64,000 bases of DNA, from positions 124,001 through 188,000 of the forward strand of contig JBBCXB010000003.1 of assembly GCA_037145635.1 (NCBI GenBank), given 5' to 3'. This stretch comes from JAATFS01 sp037145635 (lineage in GTDB: Bacteria > Pseudomonadota > Gammaproteobacteria > Xanthomonadales > Xanthomonadaceae). Positions 27,074-35,952 of the stretch are shown in pieces (the stretch's first letter is position 1; each line of letters begins with the position of its first letter). The position numbers and the translations under genes are program-made. The notes beneath the pieces are model-generated. The model had not been told where the DNA came from and did not search any database. It worked only from the letters and a program-made list of their open reading frames with translations.

Positions 27074-29200
27074 ATGCCCAGAACCCTCCCCCCTGCCGTG
27101 CTGTGCGGCCTGCTGGCCGCCAGCGCCGCCCCCGCCCGTGCCGCCGACGCGCCCGCCGTCCCGACCCTGCTGCCGGCGGTGCAGGTCGATGCCGCGCGCG
27201 TGCGCGGGGTCGACGACTTCGAGCTGCCGGCCGCGTTCACCACCGTGGACCTGGACGGCGAGGCCAACGGCCGCGGCGCGCAGGTCGCCGAGGCGCTCAA
27301 CGGCATCCCGGGCGTGGTCGCACGCGACCGCCAGAACTACGCGCAGGATACCCAGCTGTCGATCCGCGGCTTCGGCGCGCGCTCGACCTTCGGCGTGCGC
27401 GGCGTGCGCCTGCTGGTGGATGGCATCCCGGCCACCATGCCCGACGGCCAGGGCCAGCTGTCGCACTTCAACCTGCTCGGCGCCGAGCGCGTGGAGGTGC
27501 TGCGCGGGCCGTTCTCGGCGCTGTACGGCAACTCCTCCGGCGGCGTGCTGCAGCTGTGGAGCGCCGACGGCCAGGTCGGCGACCCGTGGCGGCTGCGCGC
27601 CACCTACGGCAGCCATGGCACCGTCAGCACCGGAGTGCAGCTGCGCGGGCAGCAGGGCATCGTCCACTACAACGTGGCCGCCAACCACTTCGACACCGAT
27701 GGCTACCGCGACCACAGCCGCGCGCGGCGCGAGTCGGTCAACGCCAAGTTCGGGCTGGACCTGGCGCCGGGGCGCCGGCTGGACCTGGTGCTCAACACCC
27801 TCAATGCGCCCGACGCGCAGGACCCGCTCGGCCTGACCCGCGCCCAGTACCAGGCGAACCCGCGCCAGGCCACCGCGGTGGCCACCCAGTACGACACCCG
27901 CAAGTCGGTGCGGCAGGCGCAGGTCGGCGCGATCCTGACCCAGGCCTTCGACACGCAGACCCTGCGGCTGATGGCCTACGCCGGGCAGCGCAGCGTCGAG
28001 CAGTTCCTGGCGGTGCCGGTGACGGTGCAGGCCAACCCGCTGCACGCCGGCGGGGTGATCGACCTGGACAGCGACTACGGCGGCGCCGACGCGCGCTGGG
28101 CCTGGCACGGCGACCTGCTCGGTCGCCCGCTGGAGGTCACCGTCGGCGCCAATGCCGACCGCCAGCGCCAGCACCGCACCGGCTACGAGAACTTCGTCGG
28201 CACCACGCTGGGGGTCAAGGGCGCGCTGCGCCGCGACCAGCGCGACCGGGTCGAGAACGTGGACCAGTTCGCGCAGGCCTGGTGGCAGTGGAGCGAGCGC
28301 TGGTCGGCCCTGGTGGGGGTGCGCCACAGCGACGTGCGCTTCCGCTCCGACGACCACTACATCGTCGGGCGCAATCCCGACGACAGCGGCCGCCGCGACT
28401 ACGGCGCCACCACGCCGGTGGCCGGGGTGGTGTTCAAGGCCGGCGACGACCTGCGGCTGTACGCCTCGGCGGGGCGCGGCTTCGAGACGCCGACCTTCAA
28501 CGAGCTCGGCTACCGCGCCGACGGCGCCGCCGGCCTGGCGCTGGACCTGGCCGCGGCCCGCAGCGACAACCTCGAGCTGGGCGCCAAGGGGCGCGCGCGC
28601 AGCGGCGCAGCCTGGGAGCTGGCGCTGTTCCGCGCCGACACTGACGACGAGCTGGCCGTGGCCAGCAACACCAATGGCCGCAGCACCTACCGCAACATCG
28701 GCGCCACCCGGCGCCAGGGCGTGGAGGCCAGCTGGACCCGGCCGCTCGGCGCCAGCCAGCAGCTGCAGCTGGCCTACACCTTCGTCGACACCACCGTGCG
28801 CGATGGCTACCTGACCTGCGCCAGCAGCGGCTGCGCCACCCCCGATACCCCGGTCGCGCCCGGCGCGCGCCTGCCCGGCGTGCCGCGCCAGCAGTTGTTC
28901 GCGCGCTGGCAGTGGCAGCCGCGGCAATGGCAGTTCGCCGCCGAAACCGTGGCCTCGGCGGCCACGGTGGTCAACGACCTGGCCACCGACTCGGCACCGG
29001 GCTACACCGTGTTCAACCTGGAAGCCGCGCGGCGCTGGCAGACCGGGCACGGGACGCTGCGCACCTTCGCGCGCATCGACAACCTGCTCGACCGGGCCTA
29101 CATCGGCTCGGTGATCGTCAACGACGGCAACGGCCGCTACTACGAGCCCGGCCCGGACCGCAGCTACACCGTGGGCCTGCAGTGGGACTTCGCGCGCTGA
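27074..29200 (+). CDS. TonB-dependent receptor (FecA/vitamin-type)
   Basis: A 708-residue outer-membrane receptor. The signal peptide ends at ARAADA. The plug contains ALNGIPGVVARDRQNYAQDTQ, SIRGFGARSTFGVRGVRLLVDGIP and LGAERVEVLRGPFSALYGNSSGGVL. The barrel includes ASAGRGFETPTFNELGYR, and the C-terminal strand is YTVGLQWDFAR, with the usual aromatic near, although not at, the end. It is one of the short TBDR class often annotated as iron-dicitrate or copper receptors; the ligand is unknown. No TonB-box partner or sigma/anti-sigma pair adjoins it. Confidence 0.82.
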   Translation: MPRTLPPAVLCGLLAASAAPARAADAPAVPTLLPAVQVDAARVRGVDDFELPAAFTTVDLDGEANGRGAQVAEALNGIPGVVARDRQNYAQDTQLSIRGFGARSTFGVRGVRLLVDGIPATMPDGQGQLSHFNLLGAERVEVLRGPFSALYGNSSGGVLQLWSADGQVGDPWRLRATYGSHGTVSTGVQLRGQQGIVHYNVAANHFDTDGYRDHSRARRESVNAKFGLDLAPGRRLDLVLNTLNAPDAQDPLGLTRAQYQANPRQATAVATQYDTRKSVRQAQVGAILTQAFDTQTLRLMAYAGQRSVEQFLAVPVTVQANPLHAGGVIDLDSDYGGADARWAWHGDLLGRPLEVTVGANADRQRQHRTGYENFVGTTLGVKGALRRDQRDRVENVDQFAQAWWQWSERWSALVGVRHSDVRFRSDDHYIVGRNPDDSGRRDYGATTPVAGVVFKAGDDLRLYASAGRGFETPTFNELGYRADGAAGLALDLAAARSDNLELGAKGRARSGAAWELALFRADTDDELAVASNTNGRSTYRNIGATRRQGVEASWTRPLGASQQLQLAYTFVDTTVRDGYLTCASSGCATPDTPVAPGARLPGVPRQQLFARWQWQPRQWQFAAETVASAATVVNDLATDSAPGYTVFNLEAARRWQTGHGTLRTFARIDNLLDRAYIGSVIVNDGNGRYYEPGPDRSYTVGLQWDFAR

Positions 29201-29210
29201 GGCGGGTCGC

Positions 29211-29260
29211 GGCCCGGCCTGCCGGGCCCGGGGGCCCCACCCCGGGGAAGGGCCCCCGGG
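29211..29260 (+). terminator. Two strong GC hairpins after the TonB receptor gene
   Basis: GGCCCGGC-CT-GCCGGGCC (29211-29228) is followed by CCCGGGGGCCC (29227-29237) pairing with GGGCCCCCGGG (29250-29260). They start 10 bases after the receptor stop codon. There is no U-tract, so this is a terminator-like or mRNA-stabilising structure rather than a canonical intrinsic terminator. Confidence 0.4.
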
Positions 29261-29489
29261 CGCACCGCGGGCCGTCGCCTTCGCGGGCCACCGGCGGGCC
29301 CGCCCGCGTGCGTCCAGGCCCGCCGCCCTGGCCCGGCCCGTGGCCGCCGGCGGCAGGCGCCGCCGCCGGCCGTGTGGCGCGGCCGACACATCCGCTGCGC
29401 GCCGCACCCCGACAATAGCCGCAGGCGCCGCGCCGCTGCCGGCGGCGCCGTGCCAGCCCGGCGCCCGCTCCAGGACCCCCCGCTTGCCC

Positions 29490-30119
29490 ATGTCGACATC
29501 CAAGATCCGCTCCCTGCTGCTGGCCGTCGTGGCGGCGGTGCTGCTGGCCGGGTGCTACCCCGTCGCCGTCGCCACGCTGCGCCGCGGCTTCGACGCCAGC
29601 GACCACCGCAGCCAGCAGGCGGCGATCCCCGCCACCGCCGAGCACTACGCTCCCGCGGCGGCGGCGGCCACGCCGGTGCAACCGGCCCGCGCGGCCGCGG
29701 GGGCGCCAGCGGATGCGTCGAGCGACATGGTCGGCCGCGTGCTGTGGGTGAACTTCGTCACCGCCGCGCCGGCCAGCACCTACGCCCTGGGCGAGGCCGG
29801 CCTGCGCGGCCAGGTGCTGGACAACCCCGCGGTGGGGCGGGTCGCACACGACGGCGGCAGCATGGCGGTGACGGTGCTGCGGCGTGCGGCCGTGGACGGG
29901 CGCTGGGTGGTGCGCGGGCAGAAGGCGATCGGTCCGGACCAGGACGGCGGCTGGCTGCAACTGGACGGCGAGGTGGACGCGCGCGACATCGGGCTCGACG
30001 CGAGCGTGCCGTCCTCGCACGTGCAGCAGCCGGCGTTGAGCTACCGCGGCCCGGGCGCGGCCCCCCCGGAACTGGCCGAGCTGGCCCGCTTCTTCCGCGC
30101 CGGCGCGGTGCGCCGCTAG
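29490..30119 (+). CDS. Lipoprotein with FlgH-like C-terminal domain
   Basis: 209 residues. A lipobox LLAGC (cysteine near residue 20) directs membrane anchoring. The C-terminal half reads VVRGQKAIGPDQDGGWLQLDGEV-type sequence with SSHVQQPALSYRGPGAA, which resembles the end of the flagellar L-ring protein FlgH (gene order of motifs: export-ring strand, gain of DI-x-VPSS, then a Tyr-rich strand). No flagellar genes are nearby, so this is an orphan relative that may form or cap an outer-membrane ring. The link to FlgH is my inference from pattern alone. Confidence 0.55.
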   Translation: MSTSKIRSLLLAVVAAVLLAGCYPVAVATLRRGFDASDHRSQQAAIPATAEHYAPAAAAATPVQPARAAAGAPADASSDMVGRVLWVNFVTAAPASTYALGEAGLRGQVLDNPAVGRVAHDGGSMAVTVLRRAAVDGRWVVRGQKAIGPDQDGGWLQLDGEVDARDIGLDASVPSSHVQQPALSYRGPGAAPPELAELARFFRAGAVRR

Positions 30120-30147
30120 CCGGCCACCGGGCCGCTGCGATCCAGGC

Positions 30148-32061
30148 CTACGGCCGCGGCGGGCCGGCCCGGCCCAGCTCCAGCCGCCGGTACAGCGTGC
30201 TGCGGCTGACCCCGAGCCGGCGCGCCGCCTGCGAGACGTTGCCGCCGCAGGCGTCCAGCGCCTGGCGCATCGCCGCCTGCGCCAGGCCCTCCAGGCTCGC
30301 CGTCGTCGTCGCCGGCATCGGGGTTGCGGGCGGCGGCACCGCGGCGCCGGCGGCGGCCGGCGGGCGCGGGCCGAGGTAGCCCGGCAGCGCGTCGCGGTCG
30401 ATTTGCTCGCCGGGTTCGCTCAGTGCCACCAGCGTGCGCAGGCAGGCCGAGAGCTGGCGCAGGTTGCCCGGCCAGTCGTAGGCGGCCAGCGCCCGCAGCG
30501 CGTCGCCGGTGAGCCGGCGGCCCTGGCCCAGGCGCTGCCACAGCTCCTGCACTAGCCGCGGGCGGTCGGCATGCGTGCGCAGTGCCGGCATCGCCACCGC
30601 GTGGTGGGCGATGCGGTAGTACAGGTCGGCGCGGAAGCGGCCCTCGGCGATCGCCGTTTCCAGGTCCTGGTGGGTGGCGCAGATCAGCGCGAAGTCCAGC
30701 CGCACCGGCTTGCCGCCGCCGAGCGGCGACAGCTCGCGCTCCTGCAGCACGCGCAGCAGGCGCGGCTGCAGCGCCAGCGGCATGTCGCCGATCTCGTCGA
30801 GGAACAGCACCCCGCCCTCGGCCTGGCGCAGCAGGCCCGGGCTGCCGTGCTTGCGCGCCCCGGTGAAGGCGCCGTCCTCGTAGCCGAACAGCTCGGCCTC
30901 GATCAGGCCCTCGGGCAGCGCGGCGCAGTTCACCGCCACGAACGGGCGGCCGGCGCGCGCGCAGCGGCGGTGCAGCTCGCGCGCGAACACTTCCTTGCCG
31001 GTGCCGGTCTCGCCTTGCACCAGCACCGGGAGCTCGGCATCCAGCACCCGCCGGGCGCGCCCGAGCAGGCGCTCGATCTCGGCCTCGAACAGCGGCGCGT
31101 CGCGGTCGCCGTCCTGGCGGGCGGCCGAGACCGTGATCGGCGGCTGCGTGGCGCGCCGGCGCGGCCGCGCGTCGCCGCGCTCGTCCACGCGCCCGTAGAG
31201 GGCGCGGCCCTGGCGGTCGAACAGGGCGCCGTCATGGCGCAGCCGGGTCAGCGGCTCCTCGAACAGCGCGTCGTAGCGTGCGCGCCCCAGCTCGTGGCGC
31301 TCCAGCCCGAACAACTGCAGCCCGGCGCGGTTGGCCGCCACCAGGCGCCCGCCGCGGAACGCCAGCAGGCCCTCGCGCGCGGTGCCGAGCAGGGCCGGGT
31401 CGTGGTGCACGCGCAGCAGTTCGCAATCGGCGATGCCGTCGTCGAAGTAGCGGTGCTCGATGCTGGTCACCGCGCGCCGCGCCAGTCCCAGCGCGTGCAT
31501 GTGCTGCATGCGTGCGTCGCCGGAGATGTCGAGCACGCCCACCAGCTGCCCGTAGGGGTCGAAGATCGGCGCCGCGGCACAGCTGAGGATGCCGTGCGGG
31601 GCGAGGTAGTGCTCGCCGCCGCGGACCTCGATCGAGCGGCTCTCCACGATCGCGGTGCCGATGGCATTGGTGCCGACCACGCTCTCGCTCCAGCAGGCGC
31701 CGGGCATCAGCGCCACCCGCCCGGCGCGGTCGAGGAAGCCGGTGCTGCCCTCGGCGTCGAGGATCCAGCCGGCCTCGTCGGTGAGCAGCACGATGCTGCC
31801 GGTGGCCGCGGCGTCGGCCGACAGCCCTTCCAGCTCGGCGCGCGCGCGCCGCCACAGGGTCTCGTGGCGTTCGCGCATCTCGCGCAGGCGTGCGGCGCTA
31901 ACCGGTTCGATCGCCGGCGCCGCCTCCGCGGCCAGGCCCTGGCGCTGGCAGCGCCGCCACGACTGCAGGATCGCGTCCGGCACCTGCCCGGCCGGCATCG
32001 CGCCGCGCTCGAAGAACGAACGCCGCGCGCGGCCCAGCTGCTGCTCCGTCGACATCGCCAT
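30148..32061 (-). CDS. AcoR-type sigma-54-dependent activator
   Basis: 637 residues. The N-terminal region (about 70-190) is a GAF sensor, followed by a PAS-like segment (about 225-290), the AAA+ sigma-54 activation domain with Walker A GETGTGKE (K356), GAFTGA near 395 (contacts sigma-54), and ALPEGLIEAELFGYEDG, then a Fis-type helix-turn-helix (NVSQAARRLGVSRSTLYRRL). This is the order seen in AcoR. It is divergent from the aldehyde dehydrogenase gene, which has a sigma-54 promoter. ATG 32061 has GAGG 6 bases upstream. The inducer is probably an aldehyde or alcohol, by analogy. Confidence 0.9.
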   Translation of the reverse strand: MAMSTEQQLGRARRSFFERGAMPAGQVPDAILQSWRRCQRQGLAAEAAPAIEPVSAARLREMRERHETLWRRARAELEGLSADAAATGSIVLLTDEAGWILDAEGSTGFLDRAGRVALMPGACWSESVVGTNAIGTAIVESRSIEVRGGEHYLAPHGILSCAAAPIFDPYGQLVGVLDISGDARMQHMHALGLARRAVTSIEHRYFDDGIADCELLRVHHDPALLGTAREGLLAFRGGRLVAANRAGLQLFGLERHELGRARYDALFEEPLTRLRHDGALFDRQGRALYGRVDERGDARPRRRATQPPITVSAARQDGDRDAPLFEAEIERLLGRARRVLDAELPVLVQGETGTGKEVFARELHRRCARAGRPFVAVNCAALPEGLIEAELFGYEDGAFTGARKHGSPGLLRQAEGGVLFLDEIGDMPLALQPRLLRVLQERELSPLGGGKPVRLDFALICATHQDLETAIAEGRFRADLYYRIAHHAVAMPALRTHADRPRLVQELWQRLGQGRRLTGDALRALAAYDWPGNLRQLSACLRTLVALSEPGEQIDRDALPGYLGPRPPAAAGAAVPPPATPMPATTTASLEGLAQAAMRQALDACGGNVSQAARRLGVSRSTLYRRLELGRAGPPRP

Positions 32062-32072
32062 TGCCCACCTCG

Positions 32073-32089
32073 TGTCGCAATCTGCGACA
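32073..32089. promoter_or_regulatory. Upstream activator palindrome 1
   Basis: TGTCGCA-ATC-TGCGACA is a perfect 7-bp inverted repeat with a 3-bp centre, 150 bp upstream of the sigma-54 promoter and 12 bases from the activator gene's start. It is the best candidate for an enhancer/autoregulatory site of the AcoR-type protein. Confidence 0.55.
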
Positions 32090-32171
32090 GTCCAGAAGAT
32101 CACTGTCCCGATAAACACCACGTTTGCGGACAGAGCGCAATCGCCGCGCGTGACGCACCGCAGCGAAGACC

Positions 32172-32186
32172 GCGACCATCGGTCGC
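32172..32186. promoter_or_regulatory. Upstream activator palindrome 2
   Basis: GCGACC-ATC-GGTCGC is a perfect 6-bp inverted repeat sharing the ATC centre and GCGAC core with the palindrome at 32073. It lies about 50 bp upstream of the -24/-12 promoter. Confidence 0.5.
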
Positions 32187-32230
32187 ACCCGCGGCGCGCT
32201 CGGGCGTGACGCAGTGCAGCAGGCCAAACC

Positions 32231-32245
32231 TGGCATCGCCCTTGC
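32231..32245 (+). promoter_or_regulatory. Sigma-54 (-24/-12) promoter of the aldehyde dehydrogenase gene
   Basis: TGGCAT-CGCCC-TTGC matches the consensus TGGCAy-N5-TTGC exactly, 58 bp before the ATG of the aldehyde dehydrogenase. The divergent sigma-54 activator gene supports function. Confidence 0.8.
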
Positions 32246-32302
32246 GGTACAGCGGGGACGCCCCGCAACGGGCCTTCCTCCCATGTACCGCAGGAGACAC
32301 CG

Positions 32303-33832
<1,530 letters not shown>

Positions 33833-33857
33833 GCCACGGCCCGCCGCGGCGACGGCC

Positions 33858-33899
33858 TTGACCACGATCAAGGCCGCCCTCGCGCCAGGGGACTACGGT
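33858..33899 (+). promoter_or_regulatory. FNR/Anr-type box and -10 region of adhP
   Basis: TTGAC-CACG-ATCAA (33858-33871) matches the FNR/Anr consensus TTGAT-N4-ATCAA at 9 of 10 positions, within the larger inverted repeat GGCCTTGA-N6-TCAAGGCC. A -10-like TACGGT sits at 33894-33899, so transcription would start near 33906, placing the box centre at -41.5, the standard class II FNR position. Confidence 0.55.
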
Positions 33900-33935
33900 T
33901 CGATACAACAACTGCAACCGCAACAGGAGCGCAAT

Positions 33936-34964
33936 GTGGACAAGACGATGAAGGCCGCGGTAGTCCGCGAGTTCGGCAAGCCGCTGGTGATCGAGGAGGT
34001 GCAGGTGCCGCGCCCGGCCGCCGGCGACATCCTGGTCAAGATCGAAGCCTGTGGCGTCTGCCACACCGACCTGCACGCCGCCGAGGGCGACTGGCCGGTC
34101 AAGCCGAACCCGCCGTTCATCCCCGGCCACGAGGGCGTGGGCCACGTGGTGGCGGTCGGCGAGGGCGTCAAGCACATCAAGGAAGGCGACCGCGTCGGCA
34201 TCCCGTGGCTGTACTCGGCCTGCGGCCACTGCGAGCACTGCCTGGGCGGCTGGGAGACGCTGTGCGAGGCGCAGCAGAACAGCGGCTACTCGGTCAACGG
34301 CGGCTTCGCGCAGTACGCGCTGGCCAATGCCGACTATGTCGGCCACCTGCCCAAGGGCATCGGCTTCGTCGAGGTCGCGCCGATCCTGTGCGCCGGCGTC
34401 ACCGTCTACAAGGGCCTGAAGGTCACCGACACCCGCCCCGGCGAGTGGGTGGTGATCTCCGGCATCGGCGGGCTCGGCCACATGGCGGTGCAGTACGCCA
34501 AGGCGATGGGCCTGAACGTGGCCGCGGTGGACGTGGACGACGGCAAGCTGGCCCTGGCCCAGCGCCTCGGCGCCACGGTCACCGTCAACGCGCTCACCAC
34601 CGACCCGGTGGCCTACCTCAAGAAGGAGATCGGCGGCGCCCACGGCGCCCTGGTCACCGCGGTCTCGCCCAAGGCGTTCGAGCAGGCGCTGGGCATGGTC
34701 CGTCGCGGCGGCACCGTGGCGCTCAACGGCCTGCCGCCGGGCGAGTTCCCGCTCGACATCTTCGGCATGGTGCTCAATGGCATCACCGTGCGCGGCTCGA
34801 TCGTCGGCACGCGCCTGGACCTGCAGGAATCGCTGGAGTTCGCCGAGCAGGGCAAGGTCGCCGCCACGGTGGCCACCGACACGCTGGAGAACATCAACGA
34901 CGTGTTCGCGCGCATGCATGCCGGCAAGATCGAAGGCCGCGTCGTGCTCGACCTGGCGGCCTGA
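33936..34964 (+). CDS. adhP: Zinc alcohol dehydrogenase, AdhP type
   Basis: A 342-residue medium-chain dehydrogenase that interconverts primary alcohols and aldehydes with NAD. Catalytic zinc ligands are C42 and H65 (GHEGVGH), and the structural zinc cysteines are C96, C99, C102 and C110. The nucleotide-binding loop is SGIGGLGHMAVQ. Start is GTG at 33936 with AGGAG 6 bases upstream; ATG at 33948 is a poorer choice (18 bases). A likely FNR/Anr site precedes it, consistent with oxygen-limited use. It forms a module with the aldehyde dehydrogenase upstream. Confidence 0.92.
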   Translation: MDKTMKAAVVREFGKPLVIEEVQVPRPAAGDILVKIEACGVCHTDLHAAEGDWPVKPNPPFIPGHEGVGHVVAVGEGVKHIKEGDRVGIPWLYSACGHCEHCLGGWETLCEAQQNSGYSVNGGFAQYALANADYVGHLPKGIGFVEVAPILCAGVTVYKGLKVTDTRPGEWVVISGIGGLGHMAVQYAKAMGLNVAAVDVDDGKLALAQRLGATVTVNALTTDPVAYLKKEIGGAHGALVTAVSPKAFEQALGMVRRGGTVALNGLPPGEFPLDIFGMVLNGITVRGSIVGTRLDLQESLEFAEQGKVAATVATDTLENINDVFARMHAGKIEGRVVLDLAA

Positions 34965-34981
34965 GCCCGCAGCACCCGCCC

Positions 34982-35371
34982 GTGACCGCGCCCGCTCCCT
35001 CGCTGCCGCTGCAGGTAATGGCCACGCTGCCGGCCCTGCAGCTGATCGAGCGGCTGCGCGCCCGGCACGGGCCGGTGCTGTTCCACCAGTCCGGCGGCTG
35101 CTGCGACGGTTCCTCGCCGATGTGCTATCCGGTCGACGACTTCATCGTCGGCGACCGCGACGTCTGCCTGGGCCAGATCGGCGGCGCGGATTTCCACATC
35201 AGCCCGTCGCAGTTCGAGTACTGGAAGCACACCCAGCTGATCATCGACGTGGTGCACGGCCGCGGCGGCATGTTCTCGCTGGAGAACGGCGAGGGCGTGC
35301 GCTTCCTGGTGCGCTCGCGGCTGTTCGACGACGAGGAGTTCGCGCAGCTGCGCGCGGCGGGGAAGGTCTAG
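34982..35371 (+). CDS. DUF779 protein
   Basis: A 129-residue acidic protein with the family block RLRARHGPVLFHQSGGCCDGSSPMCYP and QFEYWKHTQLIIDVV. The Cys-Cys plus one further Cys could bind a metal. DUF779 genes recur beside acetaldehyde/alcohol dehydrogenase genes, exactly as here, and the start lies 17 bases after adhP, so it is probably the last gene of the alcohol-oxidation operon. The precise role is unknown. Start is either GTG 34982 or ATG 35018, neither with a strong ribosome-binding site. Confidence 0.72.
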   Translation: MTAPAPSLPLQVMATLPALQLIERLRARHGPVLFHQSGGCCDGSSPMCYPVDDFIVGDRDVCLGQIGGADFHISPSQFEYWKHTQLIIDVVHGRGGMFSLENGEGVRFLVRSRLFDDEEFAQLRAAGKV

Positions 35372-35417
35372 GCCCATCCGCGCGGCGAGAGGCGCCGCGC
35401 GGGCAGAACGCGGCCGA

Positions 35418-35582
35418 CTACTCGGGCGAACCGGGCAGCCGCGAGGGCGCTTCGTCGTCGGCCGGGATCAGCTGGTCGGCGCGCTCGCCGGCGCCGCGGT
35501 CTTCCTCGTGCTCGGCATTGCGCTTGCCGCGCTGCTCGCCGGGGTGGGGCGGTTGCTGGTCGCGCAGGGGATCGCGGGGCAT
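35418..35582 (-). CDS. Small acidic hypothetical protein
   Basis: A 54-residue frame, ATG to TAG, coding a very hydrophilic peptide (MPRDPLRDQQPPHPGEQRGK, then an Asp/Glu-rich tail ending GSPE). Third-position GC is high, as in real genes of this genome. The ribosome-binding site is weak (GAGAAA). It is not homologous to anything I recognise; the charged, disordered character is like that of small stress-induced proteins. Convergent with the DUF779 gene. Confidence 0.5.
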   Translation of the reverse strand: MPRDPLRDQQPPHPGEQRGKRNAEHEEDRGAGERADQLIPADDEAPSRLPGSPE

Positions 35583-35952
35583 GGGCGTTTCTCGCGTTGA
35601 CGGGCGGTCAGTTCACCGGGTCGGGGGTGAAGGCGATGCATATCCCGGGTTCCGGCCTCGCGGTCCTTGTCACGCATGCCTAACGATGCGCGCGCTACTG
35701 CTGGCGCCCTCTCCCTATGCAGGCGGGGTTGTGCCGTCATGCTCACGTCCGCACCTCGCCGCGGCCATCGCCCCGGATACCCGGCGCGGCCGTCGTGCCG
35801 CCACCAGGCACGTCGCACGGCATGGGCCGCGACGCAGGCGGCGCGCCCGCAGGCACGCAGGGTCGTCCGCGGCATCGTGCCGGTCGGCACGACCGCCTGC
35901 GCGCTTCCGGGGGCGGCGTGCCGCCCCGCGACCACCGACCGGCTGGAATCCC
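35583..35952. other. Intergenic region, nothing recognised
   Basis: 370 bases between the small acidic gene and the LigD-like gene. Open frames on both strands have arginine-rich translations and no ribosome-binding site. A divergent promoter is expected but no clear box was seen. Confidence 0.45.

Noticed and set aside
26990..29503. An 837-residue minus-strand frame opposite the second TonB receptor
   Set aside because: Shadow of a well-supported receptor gene. GC-rich genomes often leave the reverse frame open.
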